64,000 nt of DNA from contig PBSY01000044.1 in NCBI GenBank assembly GCA_002726915.1, positions 1-64,000 on the forward strand, given 5' to 3'. The notes under the pieces are model-generated. The model was not told where the DNA came from and did not search any database. It saw nothing but the letters and a program-made list of their open reading frames with translations. Position 1 is the first letter of the stretch. Each line of letters begins with the position of its first letter. The position numbers were made by a program, and so were the translations under genes. The stretch comes from Verrucomicrobiales bacterium (GTDB lineage Bacteria; Verrucomicrobiota; Verrucomicrobiia; Verrucomicrobiales; DEV007). Below are positions 1 through 8,702 of the stretch, piece by piece.

Positions 1-477
1 CGTCACCGTGTCGTTAGAGTTATGCCGAATACACCCTCGCTGATCGCTAAAGGCGCATCCGCTTTTGCACTTGGCTCATCGGCGACCGATTCAGACGCCA
101 CGATTACCGAGTCACTCCTTAGCGCCGTAGGCTATACTTGCCAAGTGGATGAATCCCATCTCGACGCCGTGACAGCTCTTAGTGGCAGCGGACCCGCCTA
201 TATTTTCTTGATGATCGAAGCCCTAATTGCAGGGGGAGTCGATCATGGACTCCCAGTTGACGTTGCCCGGGACCTCGCTCTACACACTGTATCTGGGGCA
301 GCCGAACTCGTCATCAAAACTGGAGACGATCCGGCCCTCCTCCGAGAGAACGTCACTAGCCCGAACGGAACGACGTTTGCAGCACTTGAATCTTTCCGCT
401 CAGAAGATTTTGAGGGGACCATTAGGCGCGCGATTGCCGCAGCAGCCGAACGGTCACGTGAGTTGGGAGCTGGCTGA
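1..477 (+). CDS. proC: Pyrroline-5-carboxylate reductase, 5' partial
   Basis: C-terminal part of ProC, which reduces pyrroline-5-carboxylate to proline with NAD(P)H. The frame is open from base 1, so the Rossmann domain lies outside the window; an internal ATG at 22 is not the real start. The visible 159 residues begin with the RVMPNTP motif that ends the nucleotide-binding half. They continue with the all-alpha dimerisation domain, including the ProC signature around SGSGPAY and the late TSPNGTT loop. The protein ends at the usual place for the family. A UDP-sugar pyrophosphorylase gene follows on the same strand after 62 bases. Family assignment is secure; only the missing 5' part limits it. 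Confidence 0.95.
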   Translation, partial: RHRVVRVMPNTPSLIAKGASAFALGSSATDSDATITESLLSAVGYTCQVDESHLDAVTALSGSGPAYIFLMIEALIAGGVDHGLPVDVARDLALHTVSGAAELVIKTGDDPALLRENVTSPNGTTFAALESFRSEDFEGTIRRAIAAAAERSRELGAG

Positions 478-539
478 AACTTGAAAGTGGCGTTCCATAA
501 CTTTTACGACCCCGTAACCTTCGACAATCCTTCTCACCT

Positions 540-1967
540 ATGAGCGAAATTCGAAAGCTTTATGAAGCGAACGGTCAAGGCCACGTCTTCGAATTTTACG
601 ACGCCCTGACGGACGAGGAAAAAACCAGCCTCGAAGATCAGGCCTCCGCAATCGATCTAGATGAAATTGCCGCTCTTACCGCTACGCTGATTCAAAATTC
701 TGGTTATGAGACCTCAGAATTTCTAGAAACCGTCGAACCAGCTGACTACGTGCCTCTCGAAAAAAACGAAGGGGTCGATCCCGCTCGCTGGGTCAAGGCA
801 CAAACGAAGGGAGAAGAAGCGCTAAGAGCCGGTAGGGTCGCCGCTTTTACTGTGGCAGGAGGCCAGGGCACGCGCCTCGGCTTCAATGGACCTAAGGGAA
901 CATTCGGCGTCTCCCCTATACTCAAAAAATCTCTTTTCCAAATCTTTGCCGAAAAGATTCTCGCCTCTTCCAGAATTTTTGGTCGCCCCATTCCATGGTT
1001 TATCATGACCTCACAAAGCAACCATGATGACACCATCAACTTTTTTGAAGAAAACCACTATTTTGGCCTTTCGTTAGATCAGGTTAAGTTCTTTAGCCAA
1101 GGTGTTATGCCAGCAGTAAATGGAGAGGGCAAAATTCTTCTCGCGGGAAAAAATCAGATCGCCCTCAGCCCCGACGGACACGGAGGCTCTCTTCGCGCTC
1201 TCGTCAGATCGGGTGCAACTCGCCAAATGGAAGCCGCCGGTATCGATATCATTAGTTACTTTCAGGTCGATAATCCGCTGGTTCGCTGCATCGACCCCGC
1301 TTTTATAGGTTTCCATCTCGAAGGAAATTCCGAGCTTTCCAGCAAGATGGTAACCAAAGCCTACGCATCCGAAAAGGTTGGTGTCTTCTGCCAGAGCGGC
1401 AATAAGACACTTGTCGTCGAATACAGCGATCTTCCTAACGAACTAGCTGAAGCTACTGATGCAAATGGCAAGCTGCTCTATCGGTCGGGCAGTATCGCAA
1501 TTCACCTCTTTAATCGGGACTTTGTAGATCGTCTCGGCAGCGGAACCGACAAAAGTGCGCAGTTACCCTTTCACCTTGCCCATAAGAAGGTCCCTTTCGT
1601 TGATTCGAACGGAAAAAAAAAGACCCCCGAAGCACCCAACGCCTACAAGTTTGAAATGTTCGTATTCGATGCGCTTCCGTTTGCAAATAATCCAGTCATT
1701 ATCGAAACGGCGCGTGAAGACGATTTCTCCCCAGTCAAAAATGCGGAAGGGATCGATTCAGCTCAGAGCTCCCGCGATGACCAGCTCCGACAATTCGCTC
1801 GCTGGGCAGCGAGCGCCGGGATCAAAGTGGAAACCAACGAGTCCGGCCTACCTTCTACAGCTTTCGAAATCTCTCCACTTTTTGGTGATACTGCCGGGCG
1901 TTTCGCCTCATCGTGGGGCGCGCTTGAGAATAAACCCGAATTGACTGAAGGTCTCGTTTTAGTGTAA
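540..1967 (+). CDS. UDPGP-family (UAP1/AGX-like) UDP-N-acetylhexosamine pyrophosphorylase
   Basis: A 475-residue uridylyltransferase of the eukaryote-type UDPGP family, which forms a UDP-sugar plus pyrophosphate from UTP and a sugar-1-phosphate. The nucleotide-binding loop AGGQGTRLG lies at about residues 106-114 and is followed by the conserved GPKG. A QVDNPL motif, typical of the sugar/uridine site, lies in the middle. Length and motif spacing fit UAP1 (UDP-GlcNAc/GalNAc) better than bacterial GlmU or GalU, which are shorter and unrelated in layout. UDP-GlcNAc is the likely product and would feed peptidoglycan and LPS synthesis, but UDP-glucose or UDP-GalNAc cannot be excluded from sequence. 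It sits between proC and a RidA-family gene on the same strand. Confidence 0.88.
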   Translation: MSEIRKLYEANGQGHVFEFYDALTDEEKTSLEDQASAIDLDEIAALTATLIQNSGYETSEFLETVEPADYVPLEKNEGVDPARWVKAQTKGEEALRAGRVAAFTVAGGQGTRLGFNGPKGTFGVSPILKKSLFQIFAEKILASSRIFGRPIPWFIMTSQSNHDDTINFFEENHYFGLSLDQVKFFSQGVMPAVNGEGKILLAGKNQIALSPDGHGGSLRALVRSGATRQMEAAGIDIISYFQVDNPLVRCIDPAFIGFHLEGNSELSSKMVTKAYASEKVGVFCQSGNKTLVVEYSDLPNELAEATDANGKLLYRSGSIAIHLFNRDFVDRLGSGTDKSAQLPFHLAHKKVPFVDSNGKKKTPEAPNAYKFEMFVFDALPFANNPVIIETAREDDFSPVKNAEGIDSAQSSRDDQLRQFARWAASAGIKVETNESGLPSTAFEISPLFGDTAGRFASSWGALENKPELTEGLVLV

Positions 1968-1979
1968 TTGCTTGCAGGT

Positions 1980-2444
1980 ATGAGTGCTGAAATTAAACTG
2001 GAAGAACTCGGAATCCAACTCCCCCCTCCTCCCAAGCAAATGGGAGTTTATCGATTGTTGGTTCAAACTGGAAATCTAGCTTTCCTTTCAGGGCACGGAC
2101 CTTTTCTCGACGATGGCTCTGTCATCACTGGCCGAGTTGGTGCTGATATGAGTCTTGAAAAAGCCCAAGACGCGGCACGACAAGTGGGCCTCAATATTCT
2201 AGCCACCCTGAAGAACGAACTCGGATCTCTCGATCGAGTCTCTCGACTGATAAAAACGCTCGCTCTCGTCAACTGTAGTAACGATTTCTTTGACCAGCCC
2301 GCTGTCATCAACGGATTCTCGGAGTTGTTCGCAGAAGTGTTTGGTGAAGAAGCTGGCATCGGAGCCCGCAGCGCAATGGGCACCAATTCCCTTCCGGGCA
2401 ACATTCCGGTTGAAATTGAAATCATCATCGAGCTTAAGCACTAG
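1980..2444 (+). CDS. RidA/YjgF-family protein (enamine/imine deaminase-like)
   Basis: A small single-domain protein of the RidA (YjgF/YER057c/UK114) family, which hydrolyses reactive enamine/imine intermediates from PLP enzymes. The C-terminal signature is present: an ARS segment carrying the family arginine, followed by SLPGNIPVEIE, close to the end of the chain. The open frame can start at a TTG at 1968 directly after the upstream stop. The ATG at 1980 was preferred because the TTG start adds only four residues outside the conserved fold. At about 154 residues it is longer than canonical RidA (about 128) and belongs to the longer YjgF-like subgroup. The next gene encodes a PLP enzyme, a natural source of such intermediates. 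Confidence 0.85.
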   Translation: MSAEIKLEELGIQLPPPPKQMGVYRLLVQTGNLAFLSGHGPFLDDGSVITGRVGADMSLEKAQDAARQVGLNILATLKNELGSLDRVSRLIKTLALVNCSNDFFDQPAVINGFSELFAEVFGEEAGIGARSAMGTNSLPGNIPVEIEIIIELKH

Positions 2445-2457
2445 GGGAGCGAACCCA

Positions 2458-3567
2458 ATGAGGCCGTCCCAAGATTTATCTAAAGTAATCTCGCCAGCTC
2501 TTCTATTCGATATCGATCGAATTAATGCAAACCTCGAGGCGATGGTCGAACTCGTCGGCGGTGATCCCGCACGACTACGTCCGCATATTAAGACTCACAA
2601 GTGCTCCAAAATTCTGGAACTTCAGCTTGAACGCGGTATCCAGTGCGTCAAATGCGCCACGATTGCGGAAGCGGAACTAGCCGCGCGGACGGCAGTGCCA
2701 GACGTCCTTCTAGCCTACCCCTTGGTCGGCCCGAATGCTTCTCGTTTCAATCAGCTCAGAGAATGCTACCCAGAAATTCGTTTCTCAGCAGTTGTTGACT
2801 CTCATGCCAGTCTCGAGGCCTTATCGATCGCTGGAAAACCCCTCTCTGTCTATCTCGACTTTGACTGTGGTATGCATCGCACCGGGATCTCCTCTAGCGA
2901 CTCAGCAGTATCACTGATCGAACAAATTCAGCAGGCTAAGCCGTTGGAGTTCGCCGGCATCCATGTCTACGACGGTCACATTCATGATTCTGCAATTAGC
3001 GACCGTAAAACTGCCTTCGATCTATCGATGTCAGAAGTTGACCGCTTCGTAGCCCTACTGCAGAGAAAAGGAATCACGGTAGCCACCGTCATAGCCGGAG
3101 GTTCGCCGACATTCTCGAATCACGCCGCGAGGGCGTTAGAATTCCCAACACTCTGGCAATGCTCGCCCGGCACCTCTGTTCTCTGGGACCACGGATATGG
3201 TTCGAAATTCCCAGAACTCCCTTTCAACCCAGCCGCCTCCCTGTTGACTCGAGTGGTGAGCCGCCCCACCTCAACGCTTGCTTGTCTTGATTTAGGTCAT
3301 AAGGCCGTAGCCGCCGAGAACCCAATCGAGCAAAGGATTCACTTTCCGGAATTTCCGGAGCTTACTTTTTTTTCTCACAGCGAAGAGCACCTCGTTGTCT
3401 CCTTGCCCGAAAGACTCCCACTTTCGGTGGGAACCGAACTCATTGGAATCCCCTACCATGTCTGTCCGACGGTCGCACTTTACGACGAGGCTTGGATCAT
3501 CCGCGGCGGCACCATCACTGGCAATACTTGGGCGATCGAGGGTCGAGGTCGCCGACTAACGGTGTAG
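2458..3567 (+). CDS. D-threonine aldolase / D-serine dehydratase-like fold-type III PLP enzyme
   Basis: A 369-residue PLP enzyme of the alanine-racemase-like (fold type III) group that contains D-threonine aldolase and metal-activated D-serine deaminase. The PLP lysine lies in the early RPHIKTHK motif. The C-terminal half contains the HVC metal-binding signature (IPYHVCPTV) that binds Mn or Zn in these enzymes. The ATG at 2458 follows a good purine-rich ribosome site (AGGGGAGCG). A longer in-frame start inside the preceding gene would add 56 unrelated residues and was rejected. It cleaves or deaminates a D-3-hydroxy amino acid; the exact substrate is not decidable. It lies 13 bases after the RidA-family gene and is probably cotranscribed with it. 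Confidence 0.85.
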   Translation: MRPSQDLSKVISPALLFDIDRINANLEAMVELVGGDPARLRPHIKTHKCSKILELQLERGIQCVKCATIAEAELAARTAVPDVLLAYPLVGPNASRFNQLRECYPEIRFSAVVDSHASLEALSIAGKPLSVYLDFDCGMHRTGISSSDSAVSLIEQIQQAKPLEFAGIHVYDGHIHDSAISDRKTAFDLSMSEVDRFVALLQRKGITVATVIAGGSPTFSNHAARALEFPTLWQCSPGTSVLWDHGYGSKFPELPFNPAASLLTRVVSRPTSTLACLDLGHKAVAAENPIEQRIHFPEFPELTFFSHSEEHLVVSLPERLPLSVGTELIGIPYHVCPTVALYDEAWIIRGGTITGNTWAIEGRGRRLTV

Positions 3568-3904
3568 GAATAATTTAGGCATCAACTGCGGCAGGGTGCT
3601 GATTTCGGTTAGAACTTTTCTGCCATTGGGTCGTTTGGAATCGGGCGAATCACTCCCCTCGCCAATCGCGCTAATCACCGGACCCTTGCAACCAACGGCG
3701 TAGACCACCGACTGAAAACTGATTCAGCGCATAACGATTGTCGGAGTGCTGATACAGATCAACGATTCACCGATGTCCTGCGCATCTCAGGTAACGACCG
3801 AAAATAAGATACTGATTCCGGCCCAAGTGAGGTTTTTAATTTCAAAATTTCGACTGCAAAAGTAGATTCTGACCCGAATATCCAGAAGCTCCCAGACCAG
3901 ATCC
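3568..3904. other. 337-base intergenic region, no gene recognised
   Basis: No open frame with family resemblance, no RNA gene and no convincing terminator hairpin with a T-run was seen. The last 60 bases are AT-richer and probably carry the promoter of the downstream dipeptidase gene, but no clear -35/-10 pair was found. Confidence 0.5.
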
Positions 3905-4984
3905 ATGAATTTACTTTTCGATGTTCACCTTGATCTTAGTATGAACGCGCTTGAGTGGAACCGGGATTTGACTCTACCTATCCAACGGATTCGGGAGCTT
4001 GAAAGCGGAATGGCGGACCTTAACGGCCGCGGAAAAAATACCGTCAATTTCGAAACAATGCGTGAAGGTGGCATCGGTTTGTGTGTCGCCACCCTAATCG
4101 GTGGCTGCATGAAGCCTGCAGGTCCAGTCGCCAGTTGGGAGTCCCCAGCCCAGGCGTGGGCCATGACCCGAGGGCAGGTCGCCTACTACGAGGCGATGTC
4201 CGAACTTGAAGAACTCACTCCCATCTGCACACTCGAACAACTAGAGGAACAGCTAGAACGATGGAGAGACCCAGAAGTGGCTGCGAGGCACAAAGCTCCG
4301 ATCGGCTACATCACGAGTCTTGAAGGAGCCGACTCCATTGTCTCTCTGGATCACCTCGAACGATCCTATGAAGCCGGCCTTAGAGCCTTAGGTCCATCAC
4401 ACTATGGCGTCGGCCGTTACGCAATAGGCCATGACCAAGTCGGCCGCCTCCCGGCAGAAGGGCGAGACTTGATTAAGAAAATGGAAGAATTAGGAATCAT
4501 CCTTGACGTTACTCACCTCAGTGATGGTTGCTTCTTTGACGCCCTTGAGCTCTTTGAGGGCACCATATGGGCCAGTCATTCAAATTGCCGAGCACTGGTG
4601 AACGATCCTCGCCAGTTTAGCGACGAGCAATTGAAACTCCTTATCGAACGCAATGCCGTCATCGGAAGCGTCTTCGACGCCTGGATGATGATCCCGGGCT
4701 GGATTCGTGGGGCTTCCACACCTCAATCAACCGGCGTGAAAATCGGGCATATTCTGGACCACCTTGATCACATCTGTCAATTGGCAGGTAATGCTAACCA
4801 CGTCGGAATTGGTAGTGATTTGGATGGTGGATTTGGTAAGGAACAAGGCCCTCAAGACTTGGATACCATTGCTGACCTGCAAAAGCTCGATAGCCTGCTA
4901 TCGAACCGTGGGTACTCCAGCGCTGATATCGCAGCGATCTTCAATGGTAACTTTCTAGCGCTGATTCGTAGTGCTTGGGGTTAA
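3905..4984 (+). CDS. Membrane dipeptidase-like peptidase, family M19
   Basis: A 359-residue dinuclear-zinc amidohydrolase of the renal dipeptidase family (M19). It is expected to hydrolyse dipeptides, often those with a D-residue at the C-terminal position. Metal-ligand motifs are in order: DVHLD near the N-terminus (H8, D10), a bridging glutamate in SLEGAD, VTHLSDG, ASHSNCRAL, and GIGSDLDGGFG towards the end. No signal peptide is visible, so it is likely cytoplasmic, as for many bacterial M19 proteins. Its stop codon directly abuts the stop of the convergent methyltransferase gene. A role in D-amino-acid peptide turnover would fit the D-threonine-aldolase-like gene upstream, but that is inference. 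Confidence 0.9.
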   Translation: MNLLFDVHLDLSMNALEWNRDLTLPIQRIRELESGMADLNGRGKNTVNFETMREGGIGLCVATLIGGCMKPAGPVASWESPAQAWAMTRGQVAYYEAMSELEELTPICTLEQLEEQLERWRDPEVAARHKAPIGYITSLEGADSIVSLDHLERSYEAGLRALGPSHYGVGRYAIGHDQVGRLPAEGRDLIKKMEELGIILDVTHLSDGCFFDALELFEGTIWASHSNCRALVNDPRQFSDEQLKLLIERNAVIGSVFDAWMMIPGWIRGASTPQSTGVKIGHILDHLDHICQLAGNANHVGIGSDLDGGFGKEQGPQDLDTIADLQKLDSLLSNRGYSSADIAAIFNGNFLALIRSAWG

Positions 4985-5704
4985 TCATGACACTCGTCCA
5001 AACAGCTCATAAAGCACAATAGAGGCGGCGGCGGCTACGTTTAGAGAATCCATGTCATGGCTCATGGGCAAGCGAATTAGTTCATCGCAAGATGATTCCA
5101 AATCACGGGTCAAACCGTCCTTCTCAGCACCAAGAAGGACCGCGCACTTCGATGCTACCTCCTTATTAGGCAACTCGGCAGCTCGATCGCTAAGGGACGT
5201 ACCTAAAACCATCCCATTGAATTCTCGAAATTTTGCCATTGCCTTGGGAATGCTCGGCACCTCAAACACAGGCAACCGGAAGATAGCTGTTGCCGAAGCC
5301 CGGATGCACTTACGAGAGTAAATGTCGGCGCCCTTACCCATTTCGATCAAGACGCCATCTACGCCGAAGGCAGCTGCCGTTCGAATAATCGTTCCAAGAT
5401 TACCACCGTCAGCTAAACCTACTGGAACCACAAGCCGCTTTATCGAATCAACTTCATCATCGAACGAGGCAGGTTCTGGTCGATCGGCGCGGGCCAAGGC
5501 ACCCCGATGAAAATCAAACCCCGCCTCCTGTGCCATCAATTCACTGGGCAATTTCCTAAGCTCTACATTCTTATGCTCAGCTAAATCGACCAATTCATCA
5601 TGCCGTCCTTCTTCGACAATGACACTGCGGACACAAAAAAAGGGGGACCGCAGCGCAGCCTCGACAGCCCAACGACCTTCGATCGTGACCATTTCCGAGC
5701 TCAC
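4985..5704 (-). CDS. SpoU/TrmH-family RNA 2'-O-methyltransferase
   Basis: A 239-residue SPOUT methyltransferase that should transfer a methyl group from SAM to a ribose 2'-OH of rRNA or tRNA. The three SpoU motifs are visible: the NLGTIIRTAAAFG motif with its catalytic arginine, the VLLGAEKDGL motif, and the knotted IRLPM...DSLNVAAAASIVLYE end. The about 90 residues before them form a TrmH/RlmB-like substrate-binding domain. The specific target (for example 23S rRNA or tRNA) cannot be fixed from sequence. It is the last gene of a minus-strand run and converges on the M19 gene with no spacer, so the transcripts must terminate inside one another. Confidence 0.88.
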   Translation of the reverse strand: MSSEMVTIEGRWAVEAALRSPFFCVRSVIVEEGRHDELVDLAEHKNVELRKLPSELMAQEAGFDFHRGALARADRPEPASFDDEVDSIKRLVVPVGLADGGNLGTIIRTAAAFGVDGVLIEMGKGADIYSRKCIRASATAIFRLPVFEVPSIPKAMAKFREFNGMVLGTSLSDRAAELPNKEVASKCAVLLGAEKDGLTRDLESSCDELIRLPMSHDMDSLNVAAAASIVLYELFGRVS

Positions 5705-5721
5705 GATAACCCGATCATTGC

Positions 5722-6069
5722 CTAGTGGGAAGCTTCCTCACTCCGCCGCAGGAGAATTGCCATTCCGCCAAGTGCGATCATCATACCGCCTCCAAGAAGG
5801 CGAAGGACAGCACCAACAAGACTGACATCGAATGCGTTGACTCCGTAGGCTGCAATGCCAAGGCCAATGAGAATCGCAAAAATCGGCCCAGCCGTATTGA
5901 CGGCTTTTTCCGACAAACGAATGCACCCCAAAACTGAGAACATCACTGTAAAAAAGATGACAAAAAGAATAAGGGGTGCCCATGCGCCGTTGCTGGCTCC
6001 GACGCAAACTTCACAAAACAGCCAGCTGAAGCCACAAACGTAGAGGAACCCGAGTGTGAGAGAATTCAT
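5722..6069 (-). CDS. Small integral membrane protein, unknown function
   Basis: A 115-residue hydrophobic protein that I do not recognise. About four membrane segments can be drawn (roughly residues 4-24, 29-50, 60-78 and 84-107), ending in a short charged RRSEEASH tail. The segments are rich in Gly, Ala, Ile and Leu. It lies 17 bases upstream of the SpoU gene and 75 bases after accA on the same strand, so it is probably part of that transcript. It could be a small permease-like or structural membrane protein; nothing in the sequence points to a substrate. Confidence 0.6.
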   Translation of the reverse strand: MNSLTLGFLYVCGFSWLFCEVCVGASNGAWAPLILFVIFFTVMFSVLGCIRLSEKAVNTAGPIFAILIGLGIAAYGVNAFDVSLVGAVLRLLGGGMMIALGGMAILLRRSEEASH

Positions 6070-6144
6070 AGACTTGAGCGTGATTCAGCTTCAAAAAGAT
6101 TCAAGTTGATTGTTTGACCGAATGCCGCAGCATCCAAACAGTCG

Positions 6145-7116
6145 CTACTTTCGTCCGCGTTCCTTGAATTTACCAAACTTTCGAAACTTGTTGTAACGCT
6201 GGTTTAGGAGGTCTTCCGTGGAAATTCCCTCCAACTCTATGAGGTGCTTGTTCACGGTTGTCTTCAAGTTGCTAGCTGAACCAACATGATCGTGATGAGC
6301 CCCACCCATCGGCTCAGGAATAGCTTCGTCGATGATCTCAAGATCGAGAAGATCGCTTGCACTCAACTTGAGAGCTTGGGCTGCCTCAGTAGCATACTTG
6401 CGATCTTTCCAGAGAATCGCCGCACAGCCTTCCGGGCTGATAACAGAATAGTAGGCGTTCTCCATCATGAGAACGCGATCCGCAATACCAATACCCAGCG
6501 CCCCTCCCGAGCCCCCCTCCCCAATCACCACGGCTACAATTGGAACGGTCAAAGTCATCATTTCCCGCAGATTAAAAGCAATGGCCTCTGCGATGTTACG
6601 TTCCTCTGCACCTATCCCCGGATAGGCACCGGGAGTGTCGATCAAGGTCACGATTGGGATTTGGAACTTCTCAGCCATACGCATGAGACGCAGTGCCTTG
6701 CGATAGCCTTCGGGGTGGGCGCTACCGAAGTTACGGCGGAGATTTTCTTTAGTGTCGCGTCCTTTTTGATGACCGATCACGATGACTCGCCGACCCTCAA
6801 GGCAGGCAAACCCACCGGGCATAGCCTCATCATCGCCGATGTGGCGATCACCGTGCAACTCGAGAAAGTCTTCAAAGGAATGCTCCACGTAATCGAGCAT
6901 AAAAGGGCGCTGAGTGTGTCGCGCGATTTGAACGCGCTGCCAAGACGACAAATTACGATAGATGTCGGTCTTGGTTTTGGTCAGCTTATCCTCGATTCGC
7001 TTCATTTCGCTGGACATGTCGATATCACTATCGGCAGCCCGGTCACGCAGCTCAGTAAGCTGACATTCTAGATTCACGATCGGCTTTTCAAACTCGAGAG
7101 GCTCAGTGCTCATCAT
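6145..7116 (-). CDS. accA: Acetyl-CoA carboxylase carboxyltransferase, alpha subunit
   Basis: A 323-residue AccA, the alpha half of the carboxyltransferase that moves CO2 from biotin to acetyl-CoA and so supplies malonyl-CoA. The N-terminal helical segment is followed by the conserved FLELHGDR, GHQKGR and DTPGAYPG motifs and by the GEGGSGGALGIG oxyanion loop. Length matches the E. coli enzyme. Two adjacent ATG codons are possible starts. No accD is beside it. It lies 32 bases after a LysM-protein gene on the same strand, an unusual partner. The malonyl-CoA it makes is the extender for both fatty acids and the PKS at 41606-53602, but there is no positional link. Confidence 0.96.
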   Translation of the reverse strand: MMSTEPLEFEKPIVNLECQLTELRDRAADSDIDMSSEMKRIEDKLTKTKTDIYRNLSSWQRVQIARHTQRPFMLDYVEHSFEDFLELHGDRHIGDDEAMPGGFACLEGRRVIVIGHQKGRDTKENLRRNFGSAHPEGYRKALRLMRMAEKFQIPIVTLIDTPGAYPGIGAEERNIAEAIAFNLREMMTLTVPIVAVVIGEGGSGGALGIGIADRVLMMENAYYSVISPEGCAAILWKDRKYATEAAQALKLSASDLLDLEIIDEAIPEPMGGAHHDHVGSASNLKTTVNKHLIELEGISTEDLLNQRYNKFRKFGKFKERGRK

Positions 7117-7148
7117 CTTGCGTAATTTTAGCAGTTCTATGGCTCAGG

Positions 7149-7994
7149 TCAATGAACCAGCTTCACTTCAGTCCCGACGCGCAGGATAGTAAAAAGCTCC
7201 TGCATATCAGTCTTTTCAACCATAAGACCAAAAGGCGTATCGCCCGCATCAGGCCCTTCGGCATCTTCCCAGATAAAAAGACCAATCTTTTCCGTCCGCA
7301 ACCATTTGCTACACTTCAGGTAAGTAGCGTCGGTAAAATTCACGGGACGATCCGAATCCCATGCCACCTTTTCGCTAATTGTGGTCGTCACTGGTCCAGC
7401 AACTTCCGGCGGGAGATTAGCATCGACGATCCTATATTCCTTAAAGAACATATCTTCGTCATATACAGTCAACGCGCGATTCTCCAAGCAGATCTCGATG
7501 CGGTAATTGAGCGGACAAACAACCAATTCCTCATCTGGATAGATCAGGGCGGTGGTTTTTCCATTTGCTCTCATAATGTAATCAACTGTGGAGTCACTGC
7601 GCTTAGCAATCGTAACGAGAGCTTCTCCCTGACTCACCACATGACGAAACTTCTCAGGCTGAGGGATCGGAGAGATCAGCAGATCGAGGTTCACTTCCCC
7701 TGCTACCCGCTTAGCATGGGTGATAGATTTGGATTCGGGGTAATACTGTATCAGGTAGAGAAAGCGGTCTCTTGCTGAAACAAGCTCTCCCTCCCTGAGA
7801 AGGGACATAGCAGTATCAAAGTGACCGTTCCCGAAGTCAGGCCTCTCAGGCTTCACTGCATCGTCTTCGATAATTTGGCTATTCACCGAGATCTCTGGTT
7901 GCACATCCTTTGTCGAGAAGTAAAAGGCCCCTGCCAGACCGGCCCCACAGATCATGAACGCAAAAACCGCCAGAGGGAACTTTAGACGAGCCAT
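7149..7994 (-). CDS. Membrane-anchored LysM protein with a degenerate L,D-transpeptidase-like domain
   Basis: A 281-residue protein. It has an N-terminal membrane anchor (about residues 8-25), a TPR-like helical stretch (58-95), one LysM domain (117-160) for glycan binding, and a C-terminal region (163-280) that follows the YkuD L,D-transpeptidase layout. In active YkuD enzymes the late HG...SHGCIR box holds the catalytic Cys, His and Arg. At the matching place this protein reads roughly DTPFGLMVE (252-260), followed by a well-conserved ELF..LRVGTEV end, so all three catalytic residues seem lost. It is probably a periplasmic cell-wall-binding protein without transpeptidase activity. It lies 21 bases after an unknown gene and just before accA on the same strand. 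Confidence 0.75.
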   Translation of the reverse strand: MARLKFPLAVFAFMICGAGLAGAFYFSTKDVQPEISVNSQIIEDDAVKPERPDFGNGHFDTAMSLLREGELVSARDRFLYLIQYYPESKSITHAKRVAGEVNLDLLISPIPQPEKFRHVVSQGEALVTIAKRSDSTVDYIMRANGKTTALIYPDEELVVCPLNYRIEICLENRALTVYDEDMFFKEYRIVDANLPPEVAGPVTTTISEKVAWDSDRPVNFTDATYLKCSKWLRTEKIGLFIWEDAEGPDAGDTPFGLMVEKTDMQELFTILRVGTEVKLVH

Positions 7995-8015
7995 GAGTGA
8001 GATTAGATTTTTATG

Positions 8016-8540
8016 TTAGAGAAGACCTCGCCGCTTAAAATCAAACGCATTCATCTCCAATGAGCTACCGATCATTTCCATGGTAAACTTAATCAGTGAA
8101 ATCTCCCAGGTATCGTCCACCCCAACAATAACGGCACGTGACGGATTACCGGACGACTCAATATCGCGAACAATACGATCACGCACCGCCTCGAGAGGTT
8201 CACTAGCGACACTTTCGGAGAAACCACGCTTCGCGAAGTTGAACCCATACTTCACTAGATTCACGTTTCCAAACTGACGAAACCAGTCAGCAAAAGCTTC
8301 CGCCTGCTCGCCAAAACCCTCGAACATCAGGTCCTCGTAGCCGCCCGGACGAAGGATTTTAGGACGTTCGGCCTCTAGGCGCCCTTCTCGAATGCGCACC
8401 TGGCCTACCTCATCCATTGGCTCAGTCAAGAGAGCAAACTCGAAGTTTGTGGTTCCGAACGTATCGATGCGGCGGTCTGGTTCATGGACAACATGGGTCG
8501 TCTCCATGGCATAGGCGATGTCATCGAAGGAGAGAGGCAT
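8016..8540 (-). CDS. Conserved hypothetical protein, 174 residues
   Basis: I do not recognise a named family. The protein is soluble, with no signal peptide or membrane segment. It has mixed acidic and aromatic stretches, such as the FEGFGEQAEAFADWFRQFG region near the middle, and a C-terminal helix ending FDFKRRGLL. The length, the tight 21-base spacing to the downstream LysM gene and the normal-looking codon use support a real gene. It may be specific to this bacterial group. No catalytic pattern is evident. Confidence 0.6.
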   Translation of the reverse strand: MPLSFDDIAYAMETTHVVHEPDRRIDTFGTTNFEFALLTEPMDEVGQVRIREGRLEAERPKILRPGGYEDLMFEGFGEQAEAFADWFRQFGNVNLVKYGFNFAKRGFSESVASEPLEAVRDRIVRDIESSGNPSRAVIVGVDDTWEISLIKFTMEMIGSSLEMNAFDFKRRGLL

Positions 8541-8643
8541 AGGAACAATCGCGAGGAGAATACTGTTAGATTCACCCGAAATCCAATGATAATGCTTTCT
8601 GGCAAGCGTGAGTCATAACTCCTAAGTCGCGAACGTGTGACCG

Positions 8644-8678
8644 GAATAAAAAAAATGCGCCCTACTCGAGGACGCATT
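8644..8678 (-). terminator. Rho-independent terminator of acpP
   Basis: On the minus strand a ten-pair stem (AATGCGTCCT with AGGGCGCATT, one G-U pair) closes a five-base loop and is followed directly by a run of eight T. It lies 25 bases after the acpP stop codon. Confidence 0.85.
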
Positions 8679-8702
8679 CACTAAAGTTGGAAACGATTTA
8701 TC

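Noticed and set aside
6286-7071. Long plus-strand frame (261 codons) opposite accA
   Set aside because: It is the mirror of the strongly conserved accA frame, has no family resemblance and an unlikely composition.
7152-7778. 208-codon plus-strand frame opposite the LysM protein gene
   Set aside because: No recognisable domain; the minus-strand frame has a membrane anchor and LysM and accounts for the coding signal.
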